A DNA stretch of 64,000 nt from NCBI RefSeq assembly GCF_022484265.1, contig NZ_JAKVLR010000001.1, positions 2,418,001 to 2,482,000 on the forward strand, in the 5' to 3' direction. The notes under the pieces were generated by a model. It saw only the letters and a program-made list of their open reading frames with translations. It ran no database searches and was not told the origin of the DNA. This document shows, one piece after another, positions 44,602-53,998 of this stretch (positions are counted from its first letter, which is position 1; every line of letters begins with the position of its first letter). The position numbers and the translations under genes are program-made. Origin of the DNA: Companilactobacillus sp. (GTDB taxonomy: Bacteria > Bacillota > Bacilli > Lactobacillales > Lactobacillaceae).

Positions 44602-46701
44602 ATGGCTAATAAACGTGAATTTCCATTAGAAGAAACTCGTAATATCGGTATCATGGCCCATATTGATGCTGGTAAAACAACAACAACAGAACGTATTTTG
44701 TACTATACTGGTAAAATCCATAAAATTGGTGAAACTCATGATGGTGCTTCACAAATGGACTGGATGGCCCAAGAACAAGAACGTGGTATTACTATTACAT
44801 CAGCTGCTACAACTGCTGAATGGAAAGGTAACCGTATCAACATCATCGATACCCCAGGACACGTTGACTTCACAATCGAAGTTGAACGTTCACTTCGTGT
44901 TTTAGATGGTGCCATCACAGTTCTTGATGCACAATCTGGTGTTGAACCACAAACTGAAAATGTTTGGCGTCAAGCTTCAACATACGGTGTTCCACGTATT
45001 GTTTTCGTTAACAAGATGGATAAGATCGGTGCTAACTTCGACTACTCAGTTGAAACACTTCACGAAAGACTAGATGCTAACGCTCATGCTATCCAAATGC
45101 CTATCGGTGCTGAAGATAACTTTGAAGGTGTTATTGATCTTATCGAAATGAAGGCTGACCTTTATGACGAAGATGAATTAGGTACAAAGTGGGATACAGT
45201 TGATGTTCCTGACGAATATGTTGAAGAAGCTAAGAAGAAACGTGGCGAATTGATCGAAGCTGTTGCTGACGTTGATGACGGAATCATGGAAAAGTATCTT
45301 GATGGTGCTGAAATTTCTAACGATGAAATCCGTGCTGCAATTCGTAAAGCTACAATCGACTTGAAATTCTTCCCTGTACTTGCAGGGTCTGCCTTCAAGA
45401 ACAAGGGTGTTCAAATGTTGATGGATGCGGTTGTTGATTACCTTCCATCACCACTTGAAGTTCGTCCTTACAATGCTACTAACCCTGCTGATGGTAGTGA
45501 AGTAGAATTGCAAGCTGACGACAGCAAACCATTTGCTGGTTTGGCATTTAAGATTGCTACTGACCCATTCGTTGGTCGTCTAACATACATCCGTGTATAT
45601 AGAGGATCACTTGAATCAGGTTCTTACGTTCTTAATGCTTCAAAAGATAAGCGTGAACGTGTTGGTCGTTTGCTACAAATGCATTCTAACCACCGTAAAG
45701 AAATCCCAGAAGTTTTCTCTGGTGATATCTGTGCCGTTATCGGTTTGAAGAACACAACTACTGGTGACTCATTGACAGACGTTGATGATCCATTGATTCT
45801 TGAATCATTGGATATTCCAGATCCAGTTATCCAAGTTTCTATCGAACCTAAATCAAAAGAAGATAGAGATAAGATGGATGTTGCCATCCAAAAACTATCC
45901 GAAGAAGATCCAACTTTCCAAGCTGAAACAAACCCTGAAACAGGTCAAACATTGATCTCAGGAATGGGAGAACTTCACTTGGATATCATGGTTGACCGTA
46001 TGAAGCGTGAATTCAAGGTTGACGCTAAAGTTGGTGAACCACAAGTTGCCTACCGTGAAACATTTACTCAAGCTACTAAAGCTCAAGGTAAATTCGTTCG
46101 TCAATCTGGTGGTAAAGGTCAATATGGTGACGTATGGATCGAATTTACACCTAATGAAGAAGGAAAAGGCTTCGAATTCGAAGATGCTATCGTTGGTGGT
46201 GTTGTTCCTCGTGAATACATTCCTTCAGTAGAACAAGGATTGAAAGAAGCTATGGAAAACGGTGTTCTTGCCGGATATCCATTAATCGATGTTAAGGCTA
46301 AGTTGTATGATGGTTCATACCACGAAGTCGATTCATCTGAAGCTGCCTTCAAGATTGCTGCTTCTATTGCTCTACGTAACGCTGCTAAGTCAGCTGGTGC
46401 TGTTATTCTTGAACCTATCATGAAGGTTGAAATTGTAACACCAGAAGATTACTTAGGTGATGTTATGGGACAAGTTACAGCTCGTCGTGGACGTATCGAA
46501 GGTATGGAAGAACGTGGAAACGCTCAACTTATCAACTCATATGTTCCACTTTCAGAAATGTTCGGTTATGCTACTACACTTCGTTCAGCTACACAAGGCC
46601 GTGGTACTTTCACAATGGTATTTGACCATTACGAAAAGGTTCCTAAGTCAATTCAAGCTGACATTATCAAGAAAAATGGTGGCACACCTGCAGAAGACTA
46701 A
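44602..46701 (+). CDS. fusA: Translation elongation factor G
   Basis: A 699-aa translocase GTPase. P-loop AHIDAGKTTTTER (~19-31), DTPGHVDF and NKMDKIGANF define the G domain, with the four further EF-G domains after it. SD AAAGGAG. tuf does not follow; the operon ends at a terminator. Confidence 0.98.
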   Translation: MANKREFPLEETRNIGIMAHIDAGKTTTTERILYYTGKIHKIGETHDGASQMDWMAQEQERGITITSAATTAEWKGNRINIIDTPGHVDFTIEVERSLRVLDGAITVLDAQSGVEPQTENVWRQASTYGVPRIVFVNKMDKIGANFDYSVETLHERLDANAHAIQMPIGAEDNFEGVIDLIEMKADLYDEDELGTKWDTVDVPDEYVEEAKKKRGELIEAVADVDDGIMEKYLDGAEISNDEIRAAIRKATIDLKFFPVLAGSAFKNKGVQMLMDAVVDYLPSPLEVRPYNATNPADGSEVELQADDSKPFAGLAFKIATDPFVGRLTYIRVYRGSLESGSYVLNASKDKRERVGRLLQMHSNHRKEIPEVFSGDICAVIGLKNTTTGDSLTDVDDPLILESLDIPDPVIQVSIEPKSKEDRDKMDVAIQKLSEEDPTFQAETNPETGQTLISGMGELHLDIMVDRMKREFKVDAKVGEPQVAYRETFTQATKAQGKFVRQSGGKGQYGDVWIEFTPNEEGKGFEFEDAIVGGVVPREYIPSVEQGLKEAMENGVLAGYPLIDVKAKLYDGSYHEVDSSEAAFKIAASIALRNAAKSAGAVILEPIMKVEIVTPEDYLGDVMGQVTARRGRIEGMEERGNAQLINSYVPLSEMFGYATTLRSATQGRGTFTMVFDHYEKVPKSIQADIIKKNGGTPAED

Positions 46702-46714
46702 TTTAGTCAATTAA

Positions 46715-46743
46715 AAAACCAAAGCTTAGGCTTTGGTTTTTTT
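46715..46743 (+). terminator. Intrinsic terminator after fusA
   Basis: An 11-bp perfect stem (46715-46725 with 46730-46740), loop TTAG, T-tract. The A-rich 5' flank lets it work on the reverse strand for the CPBP gene too. Confidence 0.92.
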
Positions 46744-46748
46744 GTTGT

Positions 46749-47918
46749 CTAATAAAATAATTGAAATGTTTGGTTTTGTTTCTTTTGGCTATTCACTAAT
46801 AATAAAATTGCGATGATTATAAAGACAGTCGATTCTGCAACGGTAATAATGATACTATCCAAATTGATTTTTCCAGTCATCAATTGGTTTGAGGATGAAA
46901 GAAAAACTAGTACATCGATCAGTGCGTGGAAAAAGACCGTTAAGTAAAATGCATTGGTGTACAAATATACTGCAGCTAAATACATTCCAAATGCGAAAGC
47001 AAAGATAACTTGGGTAATAGTATTACCCAGATCTTGACCAGCAAAAATATTCATTCCGTGCATTAATCCAAACAAGATACTGCTGATTACTGCGGAATAA
47101 ATGAACCTGTTTCTACTATTATAGAAAGCTTTCATCAGGATAGTCAGGATCCCAAATCTAAATATAAATTCTTCTGCGATTCCAGCTTCCAAACCACCTA
47201 AAATATTATTAGCGGTAAAATGCAAATTTTTAATACTAAAGGTTACTAATGAGGCAAGCATGGTATTTCCACTGGCAAAAGCATTCCAGAGTGCAAACCA
47301 GATCGTAAACAAACAAATAGCTGCAAAGGCCCAATGATTTATATTTTTTGATAGTCGATACTTTGGGAACCCATATCCCCACGCATACATGGCTACTAGA
47401 ACCATGATCATCATGATGATTGCCCCATCAAAAATAGTATTCGATAATGTCTTGATGATAGACATGGAAGCTAATTCTGTGCTATCGACCATTAAATCCA
47501 GTGCTGAGCTGGCAGTAAAAAAGAAAGAAAAAATCAACAAGACGATTCTCATGAGAGCTGTCTTAACTGGAACTATCAACATATAAGTATACGGTATGTA
47601 CATGATCACAGAATACGCGATCACAACAGTCAGTCCAAAAGGAGACTGCCAATTGATAAATGATTTGGTCAAGATTATCAGGTAAGAGACTGAGAAGGGA
47701 ATCAGCATCGCTTGAGCAAAGGCTTGAATTGCCCAATTGATTTTCGCAAGGGTGGATCGTAGGTTGGATTGAGTTACGAACAATCCCAGAATATTGAAGA
47801 GAAGCAAAAGCATATAAAGAGAATTCCCCTTTATAAAAGAAAAAAGTAAAACTATTATAGAATTTACGATCAATTGAGCGTAGAATAACTTCTGTTGGAC
47901 TGAAAAGTTTTTTAACAT
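46749..47918 (-). CDS. CPBP family intramembrane metalloprotease
   Basis: A 389-aa protein with about ten hydrophobic segments. The Abi/CPBP motifs are complete: the Glu pair at 249-250 in AGIAEEFIFRFG, His287 in ILFGLMHGMN, and a further His in FFHALIDVL. Related proteases act in bacteriocin self-immunity or protein sorting in lactobacilli, but no bacteriocin gene lies nearby. Its role is therefore open. Sandwiched between fusA and the S10 operon on the opposite strand. Confidence 0.88.
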   Translation of the reverse strand: MLKNFSVQQKLFYAQLIVNSIIVLLFSFIKGNSLYMLLLLFNILGLFVTQSNLRSTLAKINWAIQAFAQAMLIPFSVSYLIILTKSFINWQSPFGLTVVIAYSVIMYIPYTYMLIVPVKTALMRIVLLIFSFFFTASSALDLMVDSTELASMSIIKTLSNTIFDGAIIMMIMVLVAMYAWGYGFPKYRLSKNINHWAFAAICLFTIWFALWNAFASGNTMLASLVTFSIKNLHFTANNILGGLEAGIAEEFIFRFGILTILMKAFYNSRNRFIYSAVISSILFGLMHGMNIFAGQDLGNTITQVIFAFAFGMYLAAVYLYTNAFYLTVFFHALIDVLVFLSSSNQLMTGKINLDSIIITVAESTVFIIIAILLLVNSQKKQNQTFQLFY

Positions 47919-48017
47919 AATGTTTTCCTTACTATATTAGTAGTTAATTCAATTATGACACAATGTTTTCATTTGGCATTGAATAGAGATTTTTAAGTTT
48001 AAATACCTAAAAATTCC

Positions 48018-48046
48018 TTGATAATGCCGGTTCAATCGTGTATTAT
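48018..48046 (+). promoter_or_regulatory. Promoter of the S10 operon
   Basis: -35 TTGATA (48018-48023), a 17-nt spacer and -10 TATTAT (48041-48046), about 160 nt upstream of rpsJ. Confidence 0.82.
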
Positions 48047-48053
48047 AAGAAAA

Positions 48054-48205
48054 GTGCTTATTTCATAGGAGAAGTATGCGCCTATAGGTATTTAATAAAT
48101 ATCGACGGCATAGAAGTGAGAGGTTGCGACACGCCCGGCCGCTTTGCCACGGCAGAGCTGTTGGATATTTTCACTGAGCCGGTCATCTTGAAAGAGACAA
48201 AAAGG
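48054..48205 (+). promoter_or_regulatory. Structured 5' leader of the S10 operon
   Basis: About 150 nt of untranslated leader. The middle is notably GC-rich (GCGACACGCCCGGCCGC around 48125-48142, followed by GCCACGGCAGAGC), unlike the AT-rich flanks, and can fold locally. In E. coli, L4 represses its operon through such a leader; whether this one binds L4 is inference. Confidence 0.5.
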
Positions 48206-48215
48206 AGGTAACCCC

Positions 48216-48524
48216 ATGGCAAGTCAAAAAATTCGCATTCGCTTGAAGGCTTACGAACATCGTATCTTAGATCAATCAGCTGACAAGATTGTGGAAACAG
48301 CAAAGAGAACTGGTGCTGAAATTTCAGGTCCAATTCCTTTACCAACAGAACGTTCACTATATACAGTGTTGAGTTCACCGCATAAGCATAAAGATGCTAG
48401 AGAACAATTCGAAATGCGTACACATAAGAGACTTATTGACATCGTTAATCCATCACCTAAGACAGTTGATTCATTAATGAAGTTAGATCTACCATCTGGT
48501 GTAGATATCGAAATCAAATTATAA
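48216..48524 (+). CDS. rpsJ: 30S ribosomal protein S10
   Basis: A 102-aa S10 (IRIRLKAYEHRILDQSADKIV start); also the NusE partner of NusB in antitermination. SD AAGGAGG. First gene of the ~14-kb ribosomal supercluster. Confidence 0.98.
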   Translation: MASQKIRIRLKAYEHRILDQSADKIVETAKRTGAEISGPIPLPTERSLYTVLSSPHKHKDAREQFEMRTHKRLIDIVNPSPKTVDSLMKLDLPSGVDIEIKL

Positions 48525-48555
48525 TAAACAAAAATAAATTATTGGAGGTGCAAAC

Positions 48556-49191
48556 ATGGCCAGAAAAGGAATTCTTGGTAAGAAAATTGGAATGACTCAA
48601 ATTTTCAGTGATAACGGCGAATTAGTTCCTGTTACAGTTGTTGAAGCAACACCTAATGTTGTTACTCAAGTGAAAACAGTAGAATCAGATGGTTATGAAG
48701 CTATTCAACTTGGCTTTGAAGACCGTCGTGAAGTTCTAACTAACAAGCCTGCCAAAGGTCATGCGCAAAAGGCAAACACAACTCCTAAACATTACACACG
48801 CGAATTTCGCGATGTTGAAATGGGAGATTACGAATTAGGTGGAGAAGTTTCAGTAGACACATTTAATTCAGGTGACATTGTCGACGTTACAGGTACAACA
48901 AAGGGACATGGAATGCAAGGTAACATTAAGAGATTTGGTCAATCTAGAGGTCCAGAAACTCACGGTTCTAGATATCACCGTGTTGCTGGTTCAATGGGTG
49001 CCATCATCAACCGTGTATTCAAAGGTAAGATGCTTCCCGGACGTATGGGTAACAACCGCGTTACAACACAAAACTTAGCAATCGTTAGAGTAGATGCAGA
49101 TAAAAATGCTATCTTGATCAAGGGTAATGTCCCTGGTGCTAACAATTCACTAGTTAAAATTCAAACAGCTATTAAAGCTAATACAAAATAG
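48556..49191 (+). CDS. rplC: 50S ribosomal protein L3
   Basis: A 211-aa L3 (KGILGKKIGMTQIFSDNG start; the KRFGQSRGPETHGSRYHRV loop reaches toward the peptidyl transferase centre). SD TGGAGGTG. Confidence 0.98.
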   Translation: MARKGILGKKIGMTQIFSDNGELVPVTVVEATPNVVTQVKTVESDGYEAIQLGFEDRREVLTNKPAKGHAQKANTTPKHYTREFRDVEMGDYELGGEVSVDTFNSGDIVDVTGTTKGHGMQGNIKRFGQSRGPETHGSRYHRVAGSMGAIINRVFKGKMLPGRMGNNRVTTQNLAIVRVDADKNAILIKGNVPGANNSLVKIQTAIKANTK

Positions 49192-49208
49192 GAAGGAGGA
49201 ACTGAGTT

Positions 49209-49832
49209 ATGACAAAAATCACAGCCTATAAAAACAGCGGTGCTGAAAATGGTACTGTTGAAGCCAATGATTCAATCTTTGGTATTGAACCAAACGATAG
49301 TGTAGTTACAGATGCTGTTATCATGCAACGTGCTACATTAAGACAAGGTACACATGATGTTAAAAACCGCTCTGAAGTACGTGGTGGTGGTAAGAAACCA
49401 TGGCGTCAAAAAGGAACAGGTCGTGCTCGTCAAGGATCAATCCGTTCACCACAATGGGTTGGCGGTGGTACTGTTTTCGGTCCCACACCTAGATCTTACG
49501 CATACCATCTTCCTAGAAAGATTAGCCGTTTAGCATTGAAGTCTGTACTTTCACAAAAAGCTGCTGACGGTAACATGATCGTTATCGACTCAATTTCATA
49601 TGACAAGCCAAGTACAAAATCATTTGCACAATTACTTACAAAAGTAGGTGCTGACAACAAGGCTTTAGTTGTTCTTGAAGACGGAAACGATAACGTTGCT
49701 TTATCAGCAAGAAATATTGATAAAGTTACAGTTGTAGCACCAGAAGGTGTAAACGTTCTTGATGTTATCAACGCTAACAAGTTAGTCGTTACACAAGCAG
49801 CACTTTCTAAAATTGAGGAGGTGCTCGGATAA
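49209..49832 (+). CDS. rplD: 50S ribosomal protein L4
   Basis: A 207-aa L4 with the long tunnel loop (GGGKKPWRQKGTGRARQGS, macrolide region wild type). Its stop overlaps the rplW start by one base. Confidence 0.98.
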   Translation: MTKITAYKNSGAENGTVEANDSIFGIEPNDSVVTDAVIMQRATLRQGTHDVKNRSEVRGGGKKPWRQKGTGRARQGSIRSPQWVGGGTVFGPTPRSYAYHLPRKISRLALKSVLSQKAADGNMIVIDSISYDKPSTKSFAQLLTKVGADNKALVVLEDGNDNVALSARNIDKVTVVAPEGVNVLDVINANKLVVTQAALSKIEEVLG

Positions 49833-50119
49833 TGAGTGCAAGAGACGTAATTATTCGCCCAGTCGTTACTGAAGGCTCAATGGATGCAATGGCAGACAAG
49901 AAATACACATTTGATGTTGCTCTTGATGCTAACAAAGTTAACGTTAGACAATCTATTGAAGAAATCTTCGGTGTAAAAGTTAAAAAAGTAAATATTATGA
50001 ATGTTTCAGGTAAGAAGAAGCGCCAAGGTCGTTATGTTGGATTTACAGCAAAACGTCGTAAAGCTATTGTTACACTTACTGAAGATTCAGACGAAATTAA
50101 GATTTTTGATGAAGAATAA
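49832..50119 (+). CDS. rplW: 50S ribosomal protein L23
   Basis: A 95-aa tunnel-exit protein and docking site for trigger factor and SRP. Overlaps rplD by one base (TAATG). Confidence 0.97.
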   Translation: MSARDVIIRPVVTEGSMDAMADKKYTFDVALDANKVNVRQSIEEIFGVKVKKVNIMNVSGKKKRQGRYVGFTAKRRKAIVTLTEDSDEIKIFDEE

Positions 50120-50135
50120 TTAAGGAGGTCAAATA

Positions 50136-50969
50136 ATGGCGATTATCAAGTATAAACCAACCACAAACGGTCGTCGTAATATGACAGGTTCTGACTTTGC
50201 TGAGATTACAAAGAAATCTCCTGAAAAGACATTGTTAGAATCACAAAGCCATACAGCTGGTCGTAACTCATACGGTCATATTACAGTTCGTCACCGTGGT
50301 GGTGGTCACAAGCAACACTACCGTATCATTGATTTCAAACGTACTAAAGATGATGTAGTTGCTACAGTTAAGGCAATCGAATACGATCCAAACCGTACAG
50401 CTAACATTGCATTATTACACTATTCAGATGGTGTTAAGTCATACATCTTAGCTCCTAAGGGCCTTGAAGTTGGACAAAAAGTTCAATCAGGTACTGAAGC
50501 AGATATCAAACCAGGTAATGCTCTTCCATTAGCTAACATTCCTGTTGGTACAATCTTGCATAATGTTGAATTGAAACCTGGTAAGGGTGGTCAATTAGGC
50601 CGTTCTGCTGGTACATCAATCCAATTGTTAGGTAGAGATGGAAAGTACTCATTACTACGTTTACCTTCTGGTGAAGTTCGTATGATCCTTTCAACTTGCC
50701 GCGCTACTGTTGGTGCTATTGGTAATGAACAACATGAATTAATTAAGATTGGTAAAGCTGGTCGCAAACGTTGGTTAGGTTTCAGACCTACAGTTCGTGG
50801 TTCAGTTATGAACCCTAACGATCACCCACACGGTGGTGGTGAAGGTAAAGCTCCTATCGGTCATCCATCTCCTATGTCACCATGGGGTAAGAAGACTCTT
50901 GGTAAGAAAACTCGTTCAACTCATGCCAAATCTGAGAAACTTATTGTTCGTCATAGAAAAGGTAAGTAA
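50136..50969 (+). CDS. rplB: 50S ribosomal protein L2
   Basis: A 277-aa L2 needed for subunit association and peptidyl transfer; the MNPNDHPHGGGEGKAP loop with the conserved His is intact. SD AAGGAGG. Confidence 0.98.
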   Translation: MAIIKYKPTTNGRRNMTGSDFAEITKKSPEKTLLESQSHTAGRNSYGHITVRHRGGGHKQHYRIIDFKRTKDDVVATVKAIEYDPNRTANIALLHYSDGVKSYILAPKGLEVGQKVQSGTEADIKPGNALPLANIPVGTILHNVELKPGKGGQLGRSAGTSIQLLGRDGKYSLLRLPSGEVRMILSTCRATVGAIGNEQHELIKIGKAGRKRWLGFRPTVRGSVMNPNDHPHGGGEGKAPIGHPSPMSPWGKKTLGKKTRSTHAKSEKLIVRHRKGK

Positions 50970-51003
50970 TCATTTCGCAAGAATAATATAAGGAGGACAT
51001 AAG

Positions 51004-51285
51004 ATGAGTCGTAGTTTAAAAAAGGGACCATTCGCTGATGCACATCTTCTAAAGAAGATCGATGCTCAACAAGATTCTGAAAAGAAGTCAGTTATCAAGA
51101 CATGGTCAAGACGTTCAACAATTTTTCCTAGTTTTGTAGGATTCACTATTGCAGTTCATGATGGGCGTAAACATGTGCCAGTTTATATCCAAGAAGATAT
51201 GGTTGGCCACAAGTTGGGCGAATTCGTTCCAACACGTACATTCCATGGTCATGGAACTGACGATAAGAAAACAGCAGCTAAGTAA
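51004..51285 (+). CDS. rpsS: 30S ribosomal protein S19
   Basis: A 93-aa S19 (MSRSLKKGPFADAHLLKKI start, GHKLGEFVPTRTFHGH end region). SD AAGGAGG. Confidence 0.98.
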   Translation: MSRSLKKGPFADAHLLKKIDAQQDSEKKSVIKTWSRRSTIFPSFVGFTIAVHDGRKHVPVYIQEDMVGHKLGEFVPTRTFHGHGTDDKKTAAK

Positions 51286-51301
51286 TAAGAAGGGAGACTA
51301 A

Positions 51302-51658
51302 ATGATGGCAGAACAAGAAATTACATCGGCAACAGCCGTAGTGAAAAATGTTCGTATTGCACCTCGTAAAGCCCGTCTTGTTATTGACTTGATCAGAAAC
51401 AAGAACGCTGCTGAGGCATTAGCAATTTTGCAATTCACACCAAGAGCAGGCTCTCCTATTGTTGCCAAGGCTCTTAAATCTGCAATTGCAAACGCAGAAC
51501 ACAACTTTGATTTAGATGCACAAAACCTCGTAGTTAGCGAAGCATTCGTTGACGAAGGTCCTACTCTAAAACGTTTCCGTCCTAGAGCAAAAGGTTCAGC
51601 ATCACCAATTAACAAAAGAACAAGTCACATTACAGTTGTAGTAACAGAAAAAGATTAG
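51302..51658 (+). CDS. rplV: 50S ribosomal protein L22
   Basis: A 118-aa L22 whose beta hairpin (RPRAKGSASPINKRTSHIT) lines the exit tunnel. ATGATG at 51302/51305 leaves the start uncertain by one residue; SD AAGGGAG suits either. Confidence 0.97.
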   Translation: MMAEQEITSATAVVKNVRIAPRKARLVIDLIRNKNAAEALAILQFTPRAGSPIVAKALKSAIANAEHNFDLDAQNLVVSEAFVDEGPTLKRFRPRAKGSASPINKRTSHITVVVTEKD

Positions 51659-51675
51659 TATTGGAGGTAACTTGA

Positions 51676-52350
51676 GTGGGTCAAAAGATTAATCCAGTCG
51701 GATTCCGTGTCGGCGTTATCCGTGACTGGGATGCCAAATGGTATGCAGAAAAAGATTTTTCAACATTCTTACATGAAGATCTTAAGATTCGTAAGTATAT
51801 TGAAGACAGACTTTCAAACGCTTCAGTTTCAAGAATCGAAATTGAACGTACAGCAAAGAACGTTACTATTTCAATTCACACTGCCAAACCTGGTATGGTT
51901 ATTGGTAAGGGTGGTTCCGAAGTTGAAAAATTACGTAACGAACTAAACAAATTAGTTAACAGAAACATTCACATCAACATCATTGAAATCAAGAAACCTG
52001 ATTTAGATGCAAAACTTGTAGGTGAAAACGTTGCTCGTCAACTTGAAGCACGTATCGCATTTAGACGTGCACAACGTCAAGCCGTACAACGTTCACGTCG
52101 TGCAGGTGCAAAGGGTATCAAGATTCAAATATCTGGTCGTTTAAACGGTGCCGATATGGCTCGTAGAGAATGGCATACAGAGGGAACTGTTCCTCTTCAC
52201 ACATTGCGTGCAGATATCGATTATGCATGGGTTGAAGCAAAGACTCAATACGGTAACTTAGGTGTTAAAACTTGGATCTACCGTGGTGAAATTCTTCCTG
52301 CTAAACCACAACATAACAATACAGACAATAACGAAGGGAAAGGAGAATAA
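51676..52350 (+). CDS. rpsC: 30S ribosomal protein S3
   Basis: A 224-aa S3 with a GTG start (MGQKINPVGFRVGVIRDWD). The type II KH domain motif VIGKGGSEVEKLRNEL is at ~75-90. C-terminal Asn/Asp-rich tail. Confidence 0.98.
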   Translation: MGQKINPVGFRVGVIRDWDAKWYAEKDFSTFLHEDLKIRKYIEDRLSNASVSRIEIERTAKNVTISIHTAKPGMVIGKGGSEVEKLRNELNKLVNRNIHINIIEIKKPDLDAKLVGENVARQLEARIAFRRAQRQAVQRSRRAGAKGIKIQISGRLNGADMARREWHTEGTVPLHTLRADIDYAWVEAKTQYGNLGVKTWIYRGEILPAKPQHNNTDNNEGKGE

Positions 52351-52353
52351 TCT

Positions 52354-52785
52354 ATGCTAGTACCAAAGCGTGTAAAACACCGTCGTGAATTCCGTGGCAA
52401 GATGCGCGGAGAAGCTAAAGGTGGTAAGAACGTCGATTTTGGTGAATATGGTTTGAAAGCACTTGATTCAAGCTGGATCACTAACAGACAAATCGAAGCA
52501 GCTCGTGTTGCTATGACTCGTTACATGAAGCGTGGTGGTAAGGTTTGGATTAAAATCTTCCCTCACAAATCATACACTGCTAAGGGTGTAGGTGTTCGTA
52601 TGGGTTCTGGTAAAGGTGCTCCTGCAGGTTGGGTTGCCGTAGTAAAACGTGAAAAAGTCATGTTTGAAATCGGTGGCGTTCCTGAAGAAGTAGCTCGTGA
52701 AGCCCTAAGACTTGCATCAAACAAACTTCCAGTTAGAACTAAGTTTGTTAAAGCAGAGAAAGTAGGTGGCGCTGATGAAGGCTAG
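52354..52785 (+). CDS. rplP: 50S ribosomal protein L16
   Basis: A 143-aa L16 (MLVPKRVKHRREFRGKM start; VWIKIFPHKSYTAKGVGVRMG core) near the A-site. Its 3' end overlaps rpmC by 11 nt. Confidence 0.98.
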   Translation: MLVPKRVKHRREFRGKMRGEAKGGKNVDFGEYGLKALDSSWITNRQIEAARVAMTRYMKRGGKVWIKIFPHKSYTAKGVGVRMGSGKGAPAGWVAVVKREKVMFEIGGVPEEVAREALRLASNKLPVRTKFVKAEKVGGADEG

Positions 52786-52969
52786 TGAAATCAAAGAGCT
52801 AACTGCTACTGAGTTACAAGACAAAGTTAAGCAATATAAAGAAGAATTATTCAACCTTCGTTTCCAACAAGCTACTGGTCAATTGGAAAATACAGCACGT
52901 TTAAAGGCTGTTAGAAAGAATATCGCAAGATTAAGAACTGTTCAAAATCAAGCAAACAACGATAAATAA
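52775..52969 (+). CDS. rpmC: 50S ribosomal protein L29
   Basis: A 64-aa L29. ATG 52775 is preferred to an upstream GTG at 52766 because it gives the usual MKASEIKELT start and has GGTGG just upstream inside rplP. Confidence 0.95.
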   Translation: MKASEIKELTATELQDKVKQYKEELFNLRFQQATGQLENTARLKAVRKNIARLRTVQNQANNDK

Positions 52970-52992
52970 TAAACAGGAAGGGAGATCTCACG

Positions 52993-53265
52993 TTGAGCGA
53001 AAAAGAAACTCGTAACAATCGTAAAGTATACCAAGGCCGCGTTGTTTCAGATAAGATGGACAAGACAATTACTGTCGAAGTTTCAACTTACAAGAAACAT
53101 CCAGTTTATGGCAAACGTGTAAAATACTCTAAGAAGTTTTACGTTCAAGACGAAAAGAACGAAGCTAAAATGGGCGATGTTGTTCGTATTATGGAAACTC
53201 GACCTTTGTCAAAGACAAAGCGCTTCCGTTTATTAGAAATCGTCGAAAAAGCAGTTATTATCTAG
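52993..53265 (+). CDS. rpsQ: 30S ribosomal protein S17
   Basis: A 90-aa S17 (YQGRVVSDKMDKTITVEV, MGDVVRIMETRPLSKTKRF), TTG start behind AGGAAGGGAG. Confidence 0.97.
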   Translation: MSEKETRNNRKVYQGRVVSDKMDKTITVEVSTYKKHPVYGKRVKYSKKFYVQDEKNEAKMGDVVRIMETRPLSKTKRFRLLEIVEKAVII

Positions 53266-53296
53266 TATTAAATACTGACGAGAGGAGGACTAATAA

Positions 53297-53665
53297 GTGA
53301 TTCAACAAGAAAGCCGTTTAAAAGTTGCAGATAACTCTGGAGCTCGTGAAATTCTAACTATTAAAGTTCTCGGTGGTTCAAACCGTAAAATAGCAAATAT
53401 CGGTGACATTATCGTCGCTACTGTCAAACAAGCAACACCAGGTGGCGTTGTTAAAAAAGGTGACGTTGTTAAAGCCGTTATCGTAAGAACTGTATCAGGT
53501 GCACATCGTACAGATGGTTCATACATCAGATTCGACGAAAACGCTGCAGTTATTATTAATGCTGATAAAACACCTAGAGGAACTCGTATCTTCGGACCCG
53601 TTGCTCGTGAACTACGTGATAGCGATTTTATGAAGATCGTATCATTGGCACCAGAAGTGCTATAA
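53297..53665 (+). CDS. rplN: 50S ribosomal protein L14
   Basis: A 122-aa L14 (MIQQESRLKVADNSGAREI), GTG start behind AGGAGG. Part of intersubunit bridge B8 and the RsfS binding site. Confidence 0.98.
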   Translation: MIQQESRLKVADNSGAREILTIKVLGGSNRKIANIGDIIVATVKQATPGGVVKKGDVVKAVIVRTVSGAHRTDGSYIRFDENAAVIINADKTPRGTRIFGPVARELRDSDFMKIVSLAPEVL

Positions 53666-53697
53666 AAAGAACAATTTAATTCAGGAGGTGCTGAATA

Positions 53698-53982
53698 GTG
53701 TTTGTAAAAACTGGAGACAACGTTGAAATTATTTCTGGCGATGACAAAGGCAAGCAAGGTACTGTAGTTAAAGCTTTACCTGCTGTCAACAAGGTTATTG
53801 TTAAAGGCTTACATGTTGTAAAGAAGCATTCAAAGCCAACTAACACTCAACCACAAGGTGGAATCGTCGACGTTGAAAGACCTATCGATGCAACTAACGT
53901 TAAAGTCGTTAAGGGATCAGCTAAGAAAACATCTACAGCCAAGAAATCAACAAAATCAACTGATAAAAAAGAAGATAAGTAA
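53698..53982 (+). CDS. rplX: 50S ribosomal protein L24
   Basis: A 94-aa L24 with a KOW motif (VKTGDNVEIISGDDKGKQGTV) and a Lys/Ser/Thr-rich C-terminal tail. GTG start, SD AGGAGGTG. Confidence 0.97.
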   Translation: MFVKTGDNVEIISGDDKGKQGTVVKALPAVNKVIVKGLHVVKKHSKPTNTQPQGGIVDVERPIDATNVKVVKGSAKKTSTAKKSTKSTDKKEDK

Positions 53983-53998
53983 GAAAGGAGAAAACTAA

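Noticed and set aside
46749..47918. Bacteriocin immunity locus at the CPBP gene
   Set aside because: No bacteriocin precursor, transporter or regulator is nearby.
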